Of a stretch of 64,000 nucleotides of DNA, positions 51,030 through 60,345 are shown piece after piece. Every line of letters begins with the position of its first letter. Within the stretch, counting starts at the first letter, position 1. The notes below the pieces were generated by a model. That model was not told the origin of the DNA and searched no databases. It worked only from the letters and a program-made list of their open reading frames with translations. The position numbers were made by a program, and so were the translations under genes. Location: the NCBI GenBank assembly GCA_036389335.1, contig DASVQC010000020.1:61970-125969 (forward strand), written 5' to 3'. This DNA comes from JAIVGV01 sp036389335. Lineage in GTDB: Bacteria; Acidobacteriota; Blastocatellia; Pyrinomonadales; Pyrinomonadaceae.

Positions 51030-53300
51030 ATGCCTTCCGACAGACACGCCCGCCGCCGGCTCAGGCCGGCACTCGCGATGGTCTTCGCCGCCTCGCTCGC
51101 CGCCGCCGCGCAGCCGCCGCAGCAACAGCCGCCGCCGCAGCAACAGCCGACGCCGCGCAGGCCAGCCGACGCCGAAGAGGTGCTGCGCGTGACGACCGAG
51201 CTGGTGCAGACAGACGTTTCGGTCTTCGACCGCGACGGCAAGTTCGTCGACAACCTCAAGGCGGATCAGTTCGAGCTGAAGGTCGACGGCAAGCCGCAGC
51301 CGATCTCCTTCTTCGAGCGCGTGGTGGCGGGCAGCGTCAACGAGGACGCGCAGATCGCGGCGGCGCGCGGCACGTCGCGCGGCGCGGCGGGCAGCCCCCC
51401 GGCGGCGGCTGCCGCCGTCCCGCTCGACCGCGGTCGCCTCGTCATCTTCTTCATCGACGACTTCCACCTCTCGCAGCCGAGCCTCCTCAAGGCGAAGGCG
51501 ATGCTCGCGCGCTTCGTCGAGACGCGGCTCGGGCAGAACGATCAGATGGCCATCGCCGCCGCCTCGAACCAGCTCGGCTTCCTCTCGCAACTCACCGACG
51601 ACAAGAACGTCCTCAAGATCGCCGCCTCGCGCCTCTCCCTGCGCGAGCAGCGCGACTTCGACCCCGAGCGCCCGCGGATCAACATCGTGCAGGCCGTCGC
51701 CATCAGCGACAACCGGCAGGACGTGATCGACTACTTCGTCGATCAGACGATCAAAGAGAACCCCGCCTTCAGCTCCACCAACCCGGCGGCGGCGCGGGAG
51801 CAGGCGACGCTCAACGTCCAGCGGCGCGCCTCCCAGATCATCGACATTCACTCCTCCATCGTCACGCGCACGCTCGAAAGCCTGCGCGGCGTGATGAAGC
51901 ACTTCGAGGGCGCGCCGGGGCGCAAGCTCGTCTACTTCGTCTCGGAGGGCTTCGTGCTGGAGATGCACCGCGCCGGCACCTTCGACCGCCTGCGGCAGAT
52001 GACGGACGCGGCGGTGCGCGCCGGCGCGGTCGTCTACACGGTCGACGCGCGCGGCCTCGGGGCGCAGCTCGCAGACCTCCCGCGCGCCGACGACGACTCG
52101 TCGCCCGACCCGAGCGGCAGGCTCGGGGGGGCCGGGCTCAGCATGACCGTCGCCTCGCAGGAGCCCCTGCGCACCATCGCGGGCGAGACGGGCGGGCGCG
52201 CCATCCTCAACACCGAGGCGGTCGAGGCGGGCGTCGCGAAGGCCCTCAAGGACACTTCAGTCTACTACCTGCTGGCGTGGAAGCCGGAGCGCGAGGAGAA
52301 CCGCGGAGGCAAGTTCCGCCGCGTCGAGGTGAGCGTGCGCAGCCGGCCCGATCTCTCCGTGCTCGTGCAGCGCGGCTTCTTCGCGACGCCGCCCGGCGAG
52401 CCGAAGCGGCGCGACGAGGCGAAGGCGGGTTCGCCGGGCGCGCCGGCGACGCCCACGCCCGACCCGCGCTCCAAAGAGCTTTTCGCCGCGCTGCTCTCGC
52501 CCTTCCCGCGCGCCGGCCTGCCCACCGCGCTCACGCTCAACTACATGAGGACGAAGGAGGCGGGGCTGCTGCTCTCGGCTTCCGTGGAGGTCGAGATCGA
52601 GGCGACGAAGCCCGCGCCGGGCGGCGCGCTGCCGACCGACCACGTCGAACTCCTCGTCGCGATCTACGACGATCAGGGCCGGGTCGTCTACACGGCCACC
52701 CCCCACCGCGGCATCACGCCGAAGGACGACTCCGTCGCCGTCCCCGACGTTTATCGTTTCGCCTTCCCCATCCAGACGCAGATTAAGCCGGGGCTCTATC
52801 AGGTGCGCGTCGCGAGCCGCGATCCGAAGAATCACCGGACGGGCAGCGCGTCGCAGTGGATCGAAGTGCCGGACGTGAGCAAAGGCGCTTTCGCGCTGAG
52901 CAGCGTCTTCCTCGGCGTCAGGCCCGCGGCGGTCGCGGCCACAGAGGAGGGGGCGGCGGGCGCGGCCTCGGCGCAGGTGCTCGTCCTCGCCGACCGGCGC
53001 TTCGCGCGCGGCGCGCCCCTCCGCTTCCTCGTTTACGCCTACAACGCCGCGCCCGCCCCCGCCGGGGGCAAGCCCGACGTCGCGCTACAGGTGCAGATCT
53101 TCCGCGACGACCAGCCCGTCATCACCACGCCCCTGCGGAAGATCAACGCCGACGACATGGGCGAGATCACGCGGCTGCCCTACGCGGCTGAGGTCTCGAT
53201 GGCGGGCGTGCCCTCGGGCCGCTACGTCCTGAAAGTCACGGCGATAGATCGCGTCGCGAAGACGAGCGCGTCGCAGAGCGTCAAGTTCTCCATCGAATGA
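51030..53300 (+). CDS. Exported VWFA-related domain protein
   Basis: 756 residues from the ATG at 51030, followed by a signal peptide (LRPALAMVFAASLAAAAQ) and a Gln/Pro linker. Residues ~50-80 (LVQTDVSVFDRDGKFVDNLK, FELKVDGKPQPISFFERVV) and a vWA-like core (RGRLVIFFIDDFHLSQPSLL, KLVYFVSEGFVLEM) match the 'VWFA-related domain, Acidobacterial' family. The MIDAS is atypical (DDFHLS). A C-terminal ~300-residue beta-rich region has GLYQVRVASRDPKNHRTGSA. Probably periplasmic; role unknown. Confidence 0.9.
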   Translation: MPSDRHARRRLRPALAMVFAASLAAAAQPPQQQPPPQQQPTPRRPADAEEVLRVTTELVQTDVSVFDRDGKFVDNLKADQFELKVDGKPQPISFFERVVAGSVNEDAQIAAARGTSRGAAGSPPAAAAAVPLDRGRLVIFFIDDFHLSQPSLLKAKAMLARFVETRLGQNDQMAIAAASNQLGFLSQLTDDKNVLKIAASRLSLREQRDFDPERPRINIVQAVAISDNRQDVIDYFVDQTIKENPAFSSTNPAAAREQATLNVQRRASQIIDIHSSIVTRTLESLRGVMKHFEGAPGRKLVYFVSEGFVLEMHRAGTFDRLRQMTDAAVRAGAVVYTVDARGLGAQLADLPRADDDSSPDPSGRLGGAGLSMTVASQEPLRTIAGETGGRAILNTEAVEAGVAKALKDTSVYYLLAWKPEREENRGGKFRRVEVSVRSRPDLSVLVQRGFFATPPGEPKRRDEAKAGSPGAPATPTPDPRSKELFAALLSPFPRAGLPTALTLNYMRTKEAGLLLSASVEVEIEATKPAPGGALPTDHVELLVAIYDDQGRVVYTATPHRGITPKDDSVAVPDVYRFAFPIQTQIKPGLYQVRVASRDPKNHRTGSASQWIEVPDVSKGAFALSSVFLGVRPAAVAATEEGAAGAASAQVLVLADRRFARGAPLRFLVYAYNAAPAPAGGKPDVALQVQIFRDDQPVITTPLRKINADDMGEITRLPYAAEVSMAGVPSGRYVLKVTAIDRVAKTSASQSVKFSIE

Positions 53301-53369
53301 TGGGCGCGGGGCGCGGGATGAAACCCGCGCGCCCTTTGGCGTGAGGCGCGCGGCGGGCCTTGAAGAAAG

Positions 53370-53426
53370 AAAGGCTGACGAGATCGGGGGCCCGCAAGCG
53401 CCCGCGTTCCCGCCAGCCTTTTTTTG
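53370..53426 (+). terminator. Intrinsic terminator after the VWFA gene
   Basis: AAAGGCTG (53370-53377) pairs with CAGCCTTT (53414-53421) across a large GC-rich loop, followed by a run of Ts. Confidence 0.6.
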
Positions 53427-53464
53427 TGCCCGCGCCGGTGCGCGACTGCTGTCCCGCGAGGCGG

Positions 53465-53998
53465 CTACTGTTTGGCGAAGACGCGCTTGTTCATCGCCAA
53501 GCCGTTCGGCGTCTGCGACCTCTGCTCGACGGTCAGCGTCTTGCCGTCCGCCGAGAGCGTCCACGTCCGCACGGCCTTCATCGTGTCCGGGCCTTCCAGA
53601 GTCTTCACGTCCACCAGCTCGGTGACGACGAACGCGCCGCCGTCCGCCGCCCACTTCGCGGTGCGCCTGCCCTTGCCGATGGTCGGCATGTCGCCCGTGA
53701 AGGTCTTCACCGCGGGCGGCGGCGTGAACTCGACCTCCGCGCCGTCGAGCGTGTAGTCGGTCTTGATCGTCTGCTCGCCCTGCGGCGTCTTCACCTTCTG
53801 CTCGATCTCTACGCGGTCGCCCTCGTGCTTGACCGTGAGCGTCTGCTCGACGCCCGGCGGCAGCCCCTCGGTGCGCGCCGCGTCGAGCACCCACGTCCCC
53901 GTGAAATTCGCCTTCGCCGCCGCCGCCGCGCCCGCCGCCGCGGGCGAGAGAGCCGCGAGCGCGAGCCACGTCAAGACCACTCTCTTTCCGAGCTTCAT
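53465..53998 (-). CDS. Small exported beta-rich protein, tandem paralogue 1
   Basis: 177 residues with signal peptide (LALAALSPAAAGAAAAA). The mature domain starts KANFTGTWVLDAARTEGLPP and ends TLTVEQRSQTPNGLAMNKRVF: eight or so beta strands of lipocalin-like pattern (GTW start, SADGKTL turns). Closest to its neighbour at 54053. Function unknown; likely a periplasmic binding or structural protein. Confidence 0.82.
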   Translation of the reverse strand: MKLGKRVVLTWLALAALSPAAAGAAAAAKANFTGTWVLDAARTEGLPPGVEQTLTVKHEGDRVEIEQKVKTPQGEQTIKTDYTLDGAEVEFTPPPAVKTFTGDMPTIGKGRRTAKWAADGGAFVVTELVDVKTLEGPDTMKAVRTWTLSADGKTLTVEQRSQTPNGLAMNKRVFAKQ

Positions 53999-54052
53999 CG
54001 AAACGATTCTCCTTCGCGCGGGGGTTTTACGGGGCGCGCGAGCCCCGCCGCC

Positions 54053-54562
54053 CTACTGCTTGTTGAAGAGACGCTTGGACTGCTGCGTGCCCTGCGGGGT
54101 GTCGAGCGTCTGCTCGATGGTCAGCGTCTTGCCGTCCGCCGAGAGCGTCCACTTGCGCACCGCCTTGAGCGTGACGTTCTGGCCGTCGGGGGCCTGCACG
54201 TCGGTCGTCTCGTTGATCTCGATGCCGTTGCCGTCCGCCGACCACTTCGTCGTGCGCTTGCCCTTGCCGGTCATGCCGCGCAGCATGTTGTTCGTGAAAT
54301 CGACCTCTTTGCCGTCCACGGTGTAGCTGTCCGAGATGGCGCGCTCGCCCTGCGGGCTCTTGATCTTCACGTCGGTCGTGATCTTGTCGCCCTCCTGCTT
54401 GACGGTGAGCGTCTGCTCGAGTCCGGGCGGCATCCCTTCGCTCTTCGCCGCGTCCATCACCCACGTGCCGCTGAAATTTGCCTTCGCCGCCGCGCCGGCG
54501 GCGACCGCCGCCGCCGCCAACACCAACGACGCCGCGAGCGCCGCCACGAATTTACGTCTCAT
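54053..54562 (-). CDS. Small exported beta-rich protein, tandem paralogue 2
   Basis: 169 residues from the ATG at 54562 (AGGAGAG upstream); the longer frame to 54694 lacks a signal. Signal peptide FVAALAASLVLAAAAVAAGA, then KANFSGTWVMDAAKSEGMPP and TWSADGN-, WTLSADGKTLTIEQTLDTPQ. Same domain as 53465 and 54720. Confidence 0.82.
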   Translation of the reverse strand: MRRKFVAALAASLVLAAAAVAAGAAAKANFSGTWVMDAAKSEGMPPGLEQTLTVKQEGDKITTDVKIKSPQGERAISDSYTVDGKEVDFTNNMLRGMTGKGKRTTKWSADGNGIEINETTDVQAPDGQNVTLKAVRKWTLSADGKTLTIEQTLDTPQGTQQSKRLFNKQ

Positions 54563-54627
54563 CAGGTAACTCTCCTCTTCGGGGGAATGTCGACCGGTCT
54601 GGGAGACCGCCGCCCTGTTAATACGAA

Positions 54628-54664
54628 GGCGGGGCGGATTCGTTTCAACGAACCTGCCCCGCCC
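54628..54664 (-). terminator. Hairpin after paralogue 3
   Basis: GGCGGGGCGGATTCG with CGAACCTGCCCCGCC, 6-nt loop. The U-run is weak, so attenuation rather than full termination is possible. Confidence 0.4.
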
Positions 54665-54719
54665 CCGGCATCCCTTCGCGGGAAGCAGCCGCAAGCAGAA
54701 CGTGCGGCGCGCGCGACGT

Positions 54720-55238
54720 TTACTGCTTGGTGTAAACGCGCTTAATCTTCTGCGCGCCGCGCGGGGTGGTGCGCGTGCCCTCGATGGTCAGCGTCTTGCC
54801 GTCCGCCGAGAGCGACCACTTGTTTTGCGATTCCATGGTCATCGCGCCGTTCGGGGTGTCGAAGCTCGCCTTGTCGTTGACTTCGAGCATGTTACCGTCG
54901 GCAGACCACTTCGCGGTGCGCTTGCCCTTCGTCTCGTTGCCGCGCATCTGCATCGTGAAATCGGTCTCTTTGCCGTCGGCGGTGTAGGTGTCGTTCTGCG
55001 TGCGCTCGCCCTGCTGCCCCTTGATCTTGCGCTCGACGGTGAGCTTGTCGCCGTCCTGCTTGATGGTCATCGTCTCCTCAGCCGCGGGCCCGCCCTGAGG
55101 GCCGCCGACGCCCTCGCTCTTGGCCGCGTCGAGAACCCACGTGCCCGCGAAGTTGGGCTTCGCCGCCGCCGCGGCCACCGCCGCGAACAACACAAACGCC
55201 GCGAGCCCCGCGCCCGCCGCCGCAAACTTGCTTCTCAT
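54720..55238 (-). CDS. Small exported beta-rich protein, tandem paralogue 3
   Basis: 172 residues, signal peptide (GLAAFVLFAAVAAAAA), PNFAGTWVLDAAKSEGVGG, KWSLSADGKTLTIEGTRTTP. More diverged, with a Gly/Pro insertion (GGPQGGPAAEE). Probably the first gene of the three on this strand. Confidence 0.82.
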   Translation of the reverse strand: MRSKFAAAGAGLAAFVLFAAVAAAAAKPNFAGTWVLDAAKSEGVGGPQGGPAAEETMTIKQDGDKLTVERKIKGQQGERTQNDTYTADGKETDFTMQMRGNETKGKRTAKWSADGNMLEVNDKASFDTPNGAMTMESQNKWSLSADGKTLTIEGTRTTPRGAQKIKRVYTKQ

Positions 55239-55475
55239 CCGGTGATCTCCTTTTTCGAGCGAACTAATTTTTTGATTGTCGAACGGACGCGCCCCGCGGT
55301 CGGGCAGGCACGGGCCAGAGGGAGAATGACTTAAAAACCGCCGGGGAAGGCGGCCCGACCGGGCGCGCGCTCGGTTGACGACAGCAGAGACGCGCCCCCG
55401 GCCCCGCCGGTTACGCCATTTTTCGCCGCCGCCGACGGCGCGAACCCGCGCGACGACGCTGAGGGGGCGGATCGC

Positions 55476-57074
55476 TCAGGCGTCGAGGTGGACGCGCCGC
55501 GCCGAGAAGACCTGTCCCGTCGAGAGGATCTCTTCGACCGTCGCGTCGTCCACGCGCGCGTCCGTCTCGATGACGGCAATCGCCTCGCCGCCGAGTTCGC
55601 GCCTGCCTAAGTGGAAGCGGCTGATGTTGACGCCGCCCGCGCCGAGGATCGTGCCGATCCGCCCGATGACGCCCGGCACGTCGCGGCTGCGCGTGACGAT
55701 GACGTGACCGGCAGGCACGGCTTCGACGTGGAAGCCGTCGATCTCGGTGATGCGCCCCTCGCCCGCGCGCCCGAACATCGCGCCCGACACGGTCTGCGCG
55801 CCCGCCGACGTGGCCACGCGCGTCCTGATCGCCGGGGCCATCTCGCCCGCGCCCGCGTGGCGGTACGAAGTGGTGACGTTGATGCCGCGCTCCTCCGCGA
55901 TGAGGAAGGCGTTGACGACGTTGACGCGCGCGCTCATGTCGCGCAAGAGCCCGGCGAGGAACGCGCGCGTGACGGGCGCGGCGTCCATCTCCGCGATCTC
56001 GCCCGCGTACTCGATCCGCACCTCGCGCACCGCCTCGTCCACGAGCTGCGCGTGGAACCTGCCCAGCCGTTCGGCGAGCGTCAGGTAGGGCTGAAGCACG
56101 TTCAGCTCCTGCGCGCCGAGCGAGGGGGCGTTGACCGCGCCGCGCAGCGCGCCCGTCCGGAAGTAGTCGCGCATCTGCTCGGCGACCGTGACGGCGACGC
56201 CCTCCTGCGCTTCGTGCGTCGAAGCGCCGAGGTGCGGCGTCGCGATCACCTGTTCGAGCCGGAGCAAGGGGTGATCGGCGGGCGGCGGCTCCTGCTCGAA
56301 CACGTCGAGCGCCGCGCCCGCGATGCGCCCCTCCCGCAAAGCCTCGTAGAGCGCGCGCTCGTCGACCAGCCCGCCGCGCGCGCAGTTGATCACGCGCGCC
56401 TCCGGCCTCATCAAGCCGATCTCGCGCGCGCCGACGATGCCGCGCGTCTCGGCGGTGAGCGGCGTGTGGACGGTCAGGAAGTCGGCGCGCGCGCAGACCT
56501 CTTCGAGCGTCGCCAGCTCGATCTCCGTGTTCGCGAGCTGTTCGGGCACGACGAACGGATCGTAGGCGACGACCTTCATCTCGAACCCCAGCGCGCGGCT
56601 CGCCACGACGCGACCGATGCGGCCCAGTCCGACGACGCCCAGAGTCTTCCCCCGCAGCTCGACGCCGACGAACTTTTTGCGCTCCCACCGCCCCGCGCGC
56701 AAAGAGGCGTCCCCCTGCGGCACGCGCCGCGCGAGCGCGAGCAGGAGCGCGACGGCGTGCTCGGCGGTCGTCATCGTGTTGCCGTCCGGGGCGTTCATCA
56801 CGATGATGCCGCGCGCGGTCGCCGCCCCCACGTCGATGTTGTCGACGCCCACCCCGGCGCGGCCTATCGCGCGCAGGCGCAGCGCGGCGTCCATCAACTC
56901 CGGCGTCACCTTCGTCTCGCTGCGCACGACGAGCCCATCGCAGTCGCGAATGAGCTCGCGCAGCTCCTCGGGCTTGAGCCCCGTCCGCTTCTCGACGACG
57001 AACCCCGCCGCGCGCAGCGGTTCGAGCCCGCTCTCGCTCACGTCGTCGGAGACCAAAATTTTTAAGTTGTCCAT
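55476..57074 (-). CDS. serA: D-3-phosphoglycerate dehydrogenase
   Basis: 532 residues, first enzyme of serine biosynthesis (3-phosphoglycerate to phosphohydroxypyruvate). Substrate domain LKILVSDDVSESGLEPL; nucleotide-binding GVVGLGRIGRVVASRA; catalytic Arg in INCARGGLVDE, Glu in FEQEPP and His in VIATPHLGASTHEAQ. The long C-terminus has the allosteric intervening domain and an ACT domain (HVIVTRSRDVPGVIGRIGTI), for serine feedback. Serine links to glycine via GlyA, complementing gcv in this window. Confidence 0.97.
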   Translation of the reverse strand: MDNLKILVSDDVSESGLEPLRAAGFVVEKRTGLKPEELRELIRDCDGLVVRSETKVTPELMDAALRLRAIGRAGVGVDNIDVGAATARGIIVMNAPDGNTMTTAEHAVALLLALARRVPQGDASLRAGRWERKKFVGVELRGKTLGVVGLGRIGRVVASRALGFEMKVVAYDPFVVPEQLANTEIELATLEEVCARADFLTVHTPLTAETRGIVGAREIGLMRPEARVINCARGGLVDERALYEALREGRIAGAALDVFEQEPPPADHPLLRLEQVIATPHLGASTHEAQEGVAVTVAEQMRDYFRTGALRGAVNAPSLGAQELNVLQPYLTLAERLGRFHAQLVDEAVREVRIEYAGEIAEMDAAPVTRAFLAGLLRDMSARVNVVNAFLIAEERGINVTTSYRHAGAGEMAPAIRTRVATSAGAQTVSGAMFGRAGEGRITEIDGFHVEAVPAGHVIVTRSRDVPGVIGRIGTILGAGGVNISRFHLGRRELGGEAIAVIETDARVDDATVEEILSTGQVFSARRVHLDA

Positions 57075-57137
57075 TTCGGAAACGGGGCCGGGTTTGATGG
57101 CCGGGGAAGATTTTTGCGGGGTCAGTCTGATCCCGCC

Positions 57138-57809
57138 TCACCCCCGCCCCTGGCCCTTAGTCGGCGTCGTGCGTGCGGCGTAGAAGGCGATCCAGTCGAG
57201 CGCCATGTCGGCGGCGGTTTCGCCCGCGGCTTCGGGGCTGATCCTGATCACCCTGTCGTCGCCCGTTCTGTCGCGCGGGCTGCTCATCGGCTCGTAGTAA
57301 ACCCTCCCCTTCGCCAGCACCTTCGCGGTCTGCGGCGCGAGCACGGAGTACTTCACGACGTAGTTGGGTGAGTTGAAAACGATCTGACCGTTCTGCATGG
57401 CGTCGCGTTCTAGCTCCAGCCAGACGACGTAATTCTCGGTCTCGGCCCGCGCACGCTTCTCCGCCTCCTCGCGCCTGACCAGACCGAGCGAGGTCGTCTG
57501 CATCGACTCGGCGAGGCGCGCCATGAACGTGTTGGCGATGGTCTCCGCGCGGTCGCTGCTCTTCTCGATGCGCACCGCGACGACGAGCGCGACTTTCGGC
57601 AGCAGGCGCTTCGTCGGCGCGCGCGCGGGCTCCGGCTTCGGCAGCTCGATGACGGGCGCGGGCGGCGGCGTGCCCGCCTTCTCGCCGGCCCTCACGCGGC
57701 GGCCCGACTGCGCCCGCGCCCCCGCGCACACGGCGGCGGCGACGAGCAGGGCGCGCAGCACGAGCAGGGCGCGCCGCGGGGCCGGGCGATGGTGGGATAA
57801 AACTTTCAT
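57138..57809 (-). CDS. Secreted hypothetical protein
   Basis: 223 residues with signal peptide (LLVLRALLVAAAVCAGARAQ). Pro/Ala linker to ~70, then a mixed domain: LPKVALVVAVRIEKSSDRAE, ENYVVWLELERDAM, YVVKYSVLAPQTAKVLAKGR, SPEAAGETAADMALDWIAFY. No known family recognised. Resembles small periplasmic proteins with a GNA1162-like pattern only vaguely. It lies 20 bp downstream of 57830-58060 on the same strand. Confidence 0.7.
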   Translation of the reverse strand: MKVLSHHRPAPRRALLVLRALLVAAAVCAGARAQSGRRVRAGEKAGTPPPAPVIELPKPEPARAPTKRLLPKVALVVAVRIEKSSDRAETIANTFMARLAESMQTTSLGLVRREEAEKRARAETENYVVWLELERDAMQNGQIVFNSPNYVVKYSVLAPQTAKVLAKGRVYYEPMSSPRDRTGDDRVIRISPEAAGETAADMALDWIAFYAARTTPTKGQGRG

Positions 57810-57829
57810 CGGAACACTCCTGACTTATT

Positions 57830-58060
57830 TCACATCGGCTCGCCCGCCTCGCCCCCGTCGGCGCGCCCGCCGTCGAACGCGCCGTCGGGCGAAGGCGCGT
57901 CGGGCGCGCCGCCCGACGGCGCGTTCGAAGAATCGCCCGGCGACTTCACGGTCGCGTCTTCGGTCCGGTCGATGTCGTCGAGCGTTTCGTCGCTCGTCGC
58001 CTCGCGCTCGCGCGCCGTCGCAGCCGTGCCTGTTTGATTCTTCTCTTCCCTGTCTCCCAC
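57830..58060 (-). CDS. Small acidic, disordered hypothetical protein
   Basis: 76 residues dominated by Asp, Glu, Gly, Ser and Thr (ATSDETLDDIDRTEDATVKS; GGRADGGEAGEPM). ATG 12 bp after the pgpA stop, with GGAGG upstream (GAGGCTCGACGTGGG). Predicted disordered; no homologue recognised. Operon position supports it, composition does not. Confidence 0.45.
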   Translation of the reverse strand: MGDREEKNQTGTAATAREREATSDETLDDIDRTEDATVKSPGDSSNAPSGGAPDAPSPDGAFDGGRADGGEAGEPM

Positions 58061-58072
58061 GTCGAGCCTCCT

Positions 58073-58684
58073 TCACAAGAGCAGACTGATCGAAGTGACG
58101 AGCGCGAGCACGGTCGCCGCGTAGAAGCCCGCGAGCACGTCGTCGGCCATGATGCCGAGCCCCGACTCCAGCGCTTCGAGGCGGCGGACGGGGTACGGCT
58201 TCCAGATGTCGAAGAGCCGGAACAGGGCGAACCCCAGAGCGACCACCCACGCTCCCGACTTGAACGGGACGAACGCGAACGTGATCAACTGGCCCGCCAC
58301 CTCGTCGATGACGACCGCGCCGGGGTCTTTCCGCCCCAGCAGGCCCTCCGCGCGCGTCGCCGCCCACACGCCCGCGAGCGTCACGCCGACGAGCAGCAGG
58401 AGCAACGCGGTCGCCTGCAGGGCCTCGAACTGCGCCGCGCCCCGCCCCGCCCCCGACACGCGCGCGAACACGCTCGCGCTCGCCGCGCGCGCGAGCAGGT
58501 AGAGGCCGACGCCGACGAGCGAGCCCCACGTCCCCGGCGCGACGGGCAGCAACCCCACGCCGCACGTCGCCAGCGCGAGCGCCACGCGGTCGCCCGCCCC
58601 CCTCTCCCGCGGCGCGAGCGCGATGCGCGCCGCGGTGATCACGGTCGGGTTCAGCTCGTCGCTCGACTCTTTGACGACCTTCAT
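58073..58684 (-). CDS. pgpA: Phosphatidylglycerophosphatase A
   Basis: Dephosphorylates phosphatidylglycerophosphate to phosphatidylglycerol at the inner membrane. 203 residues from the ATG at 58684; the longer frame to 58744 would translate the adjoining repeat and is rejected. Family motifs: GVGLLPVAPGTWGSLVGV, DPGAVVIDEVAGQLITFAF and IWKPYPVRRLEALESGLGIMADD. Four TM segments. Confidence 0.95.
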   Translation of the reverse strand: MKVVKESSDELNPTVITAARIALAPRERGAGDRVALALATCGVGLLPVAPGTWGSLVGVGLYLLARAASASVFARVSGAGRGAAQFEALQATALLLLLVGVTLAGVWAATRAEGLLGRKDPGAVVIDEVAGQLITFAFVPFKSGAWVVALGFALFRLFDIWKPYPVRRLEALESGLGIMADDVLAGFYAATVLALVTSISLLL

Positions 58685-58690
58685 AAAGCT

Positions 58691-58800
58691 GTCCGTGGTC
58701 AGTTGTCCGTAGTCCGTGGTCAGTGGCCGTTTGCGATCAGCCAAGGGTCAACGCGCCGGAGACTAGATCGAACTACTGACCACGGACTACTGACAACGGC
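58691..58800. repeat. Heptamer-type hairpin, units GTCCGTG/GTCAGTT
   Basis: 5' arm 58691-58729 alternates GTCCGTG, GTCAGTT, GTCCGTA; the 3' arm 58772-58800 carries the complements (GACCACGGACTACTGACAAC). Lies between the pgpA ATG and the rimO stop. Confidence 0.9.
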
Positions 58801-58806
58801 CTGCCC

Positions 58807-60156
<1,350 letters not shown>

Positions 60157-60173
60157 ACTGATCTCTGAAACCC

Positions 60174-60345
60174 GTGAACCGTGACAGGTGATAAGTGACA
60201 AGTGACGAGTGAGTACCGAGTGATGAGTGATGAGTGATGAGTGATGAGTGCTGAATAAAAGCCCTCTGTCTTCAAACTCAGTACTCATCACTCATCACTC
60301 ATCACTTCTTCCCTGTCACCCGTCACGGTTCACGGTTCACGCTTC
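60174..60345. repeat. Double heptamer hairpin, units GTGACAG and GTGATGA
   Basis: Outer units GTGAACC/GTGACAG/GTGACAA and inner units GTGATGA; 3' arm with CATCACT and GTCACGG complements. Two-module layout as at 3572-3740. The transglutaminase gene ends in the 3' outer arm. Confidence 0.93.

Noticed and set aside
55611..57065. Plus-strand frame opposite serA
   Set aside because: Shadow of a clear SerA; low-complexity Arg/Ala/Asp composition.
57117..57137. Terminator GCGGGGTCAGTCTGATCCCGC after serA
   Set aside because: On both strands the bases after the stem are not a U-run; the T-run lies on the wrong side.
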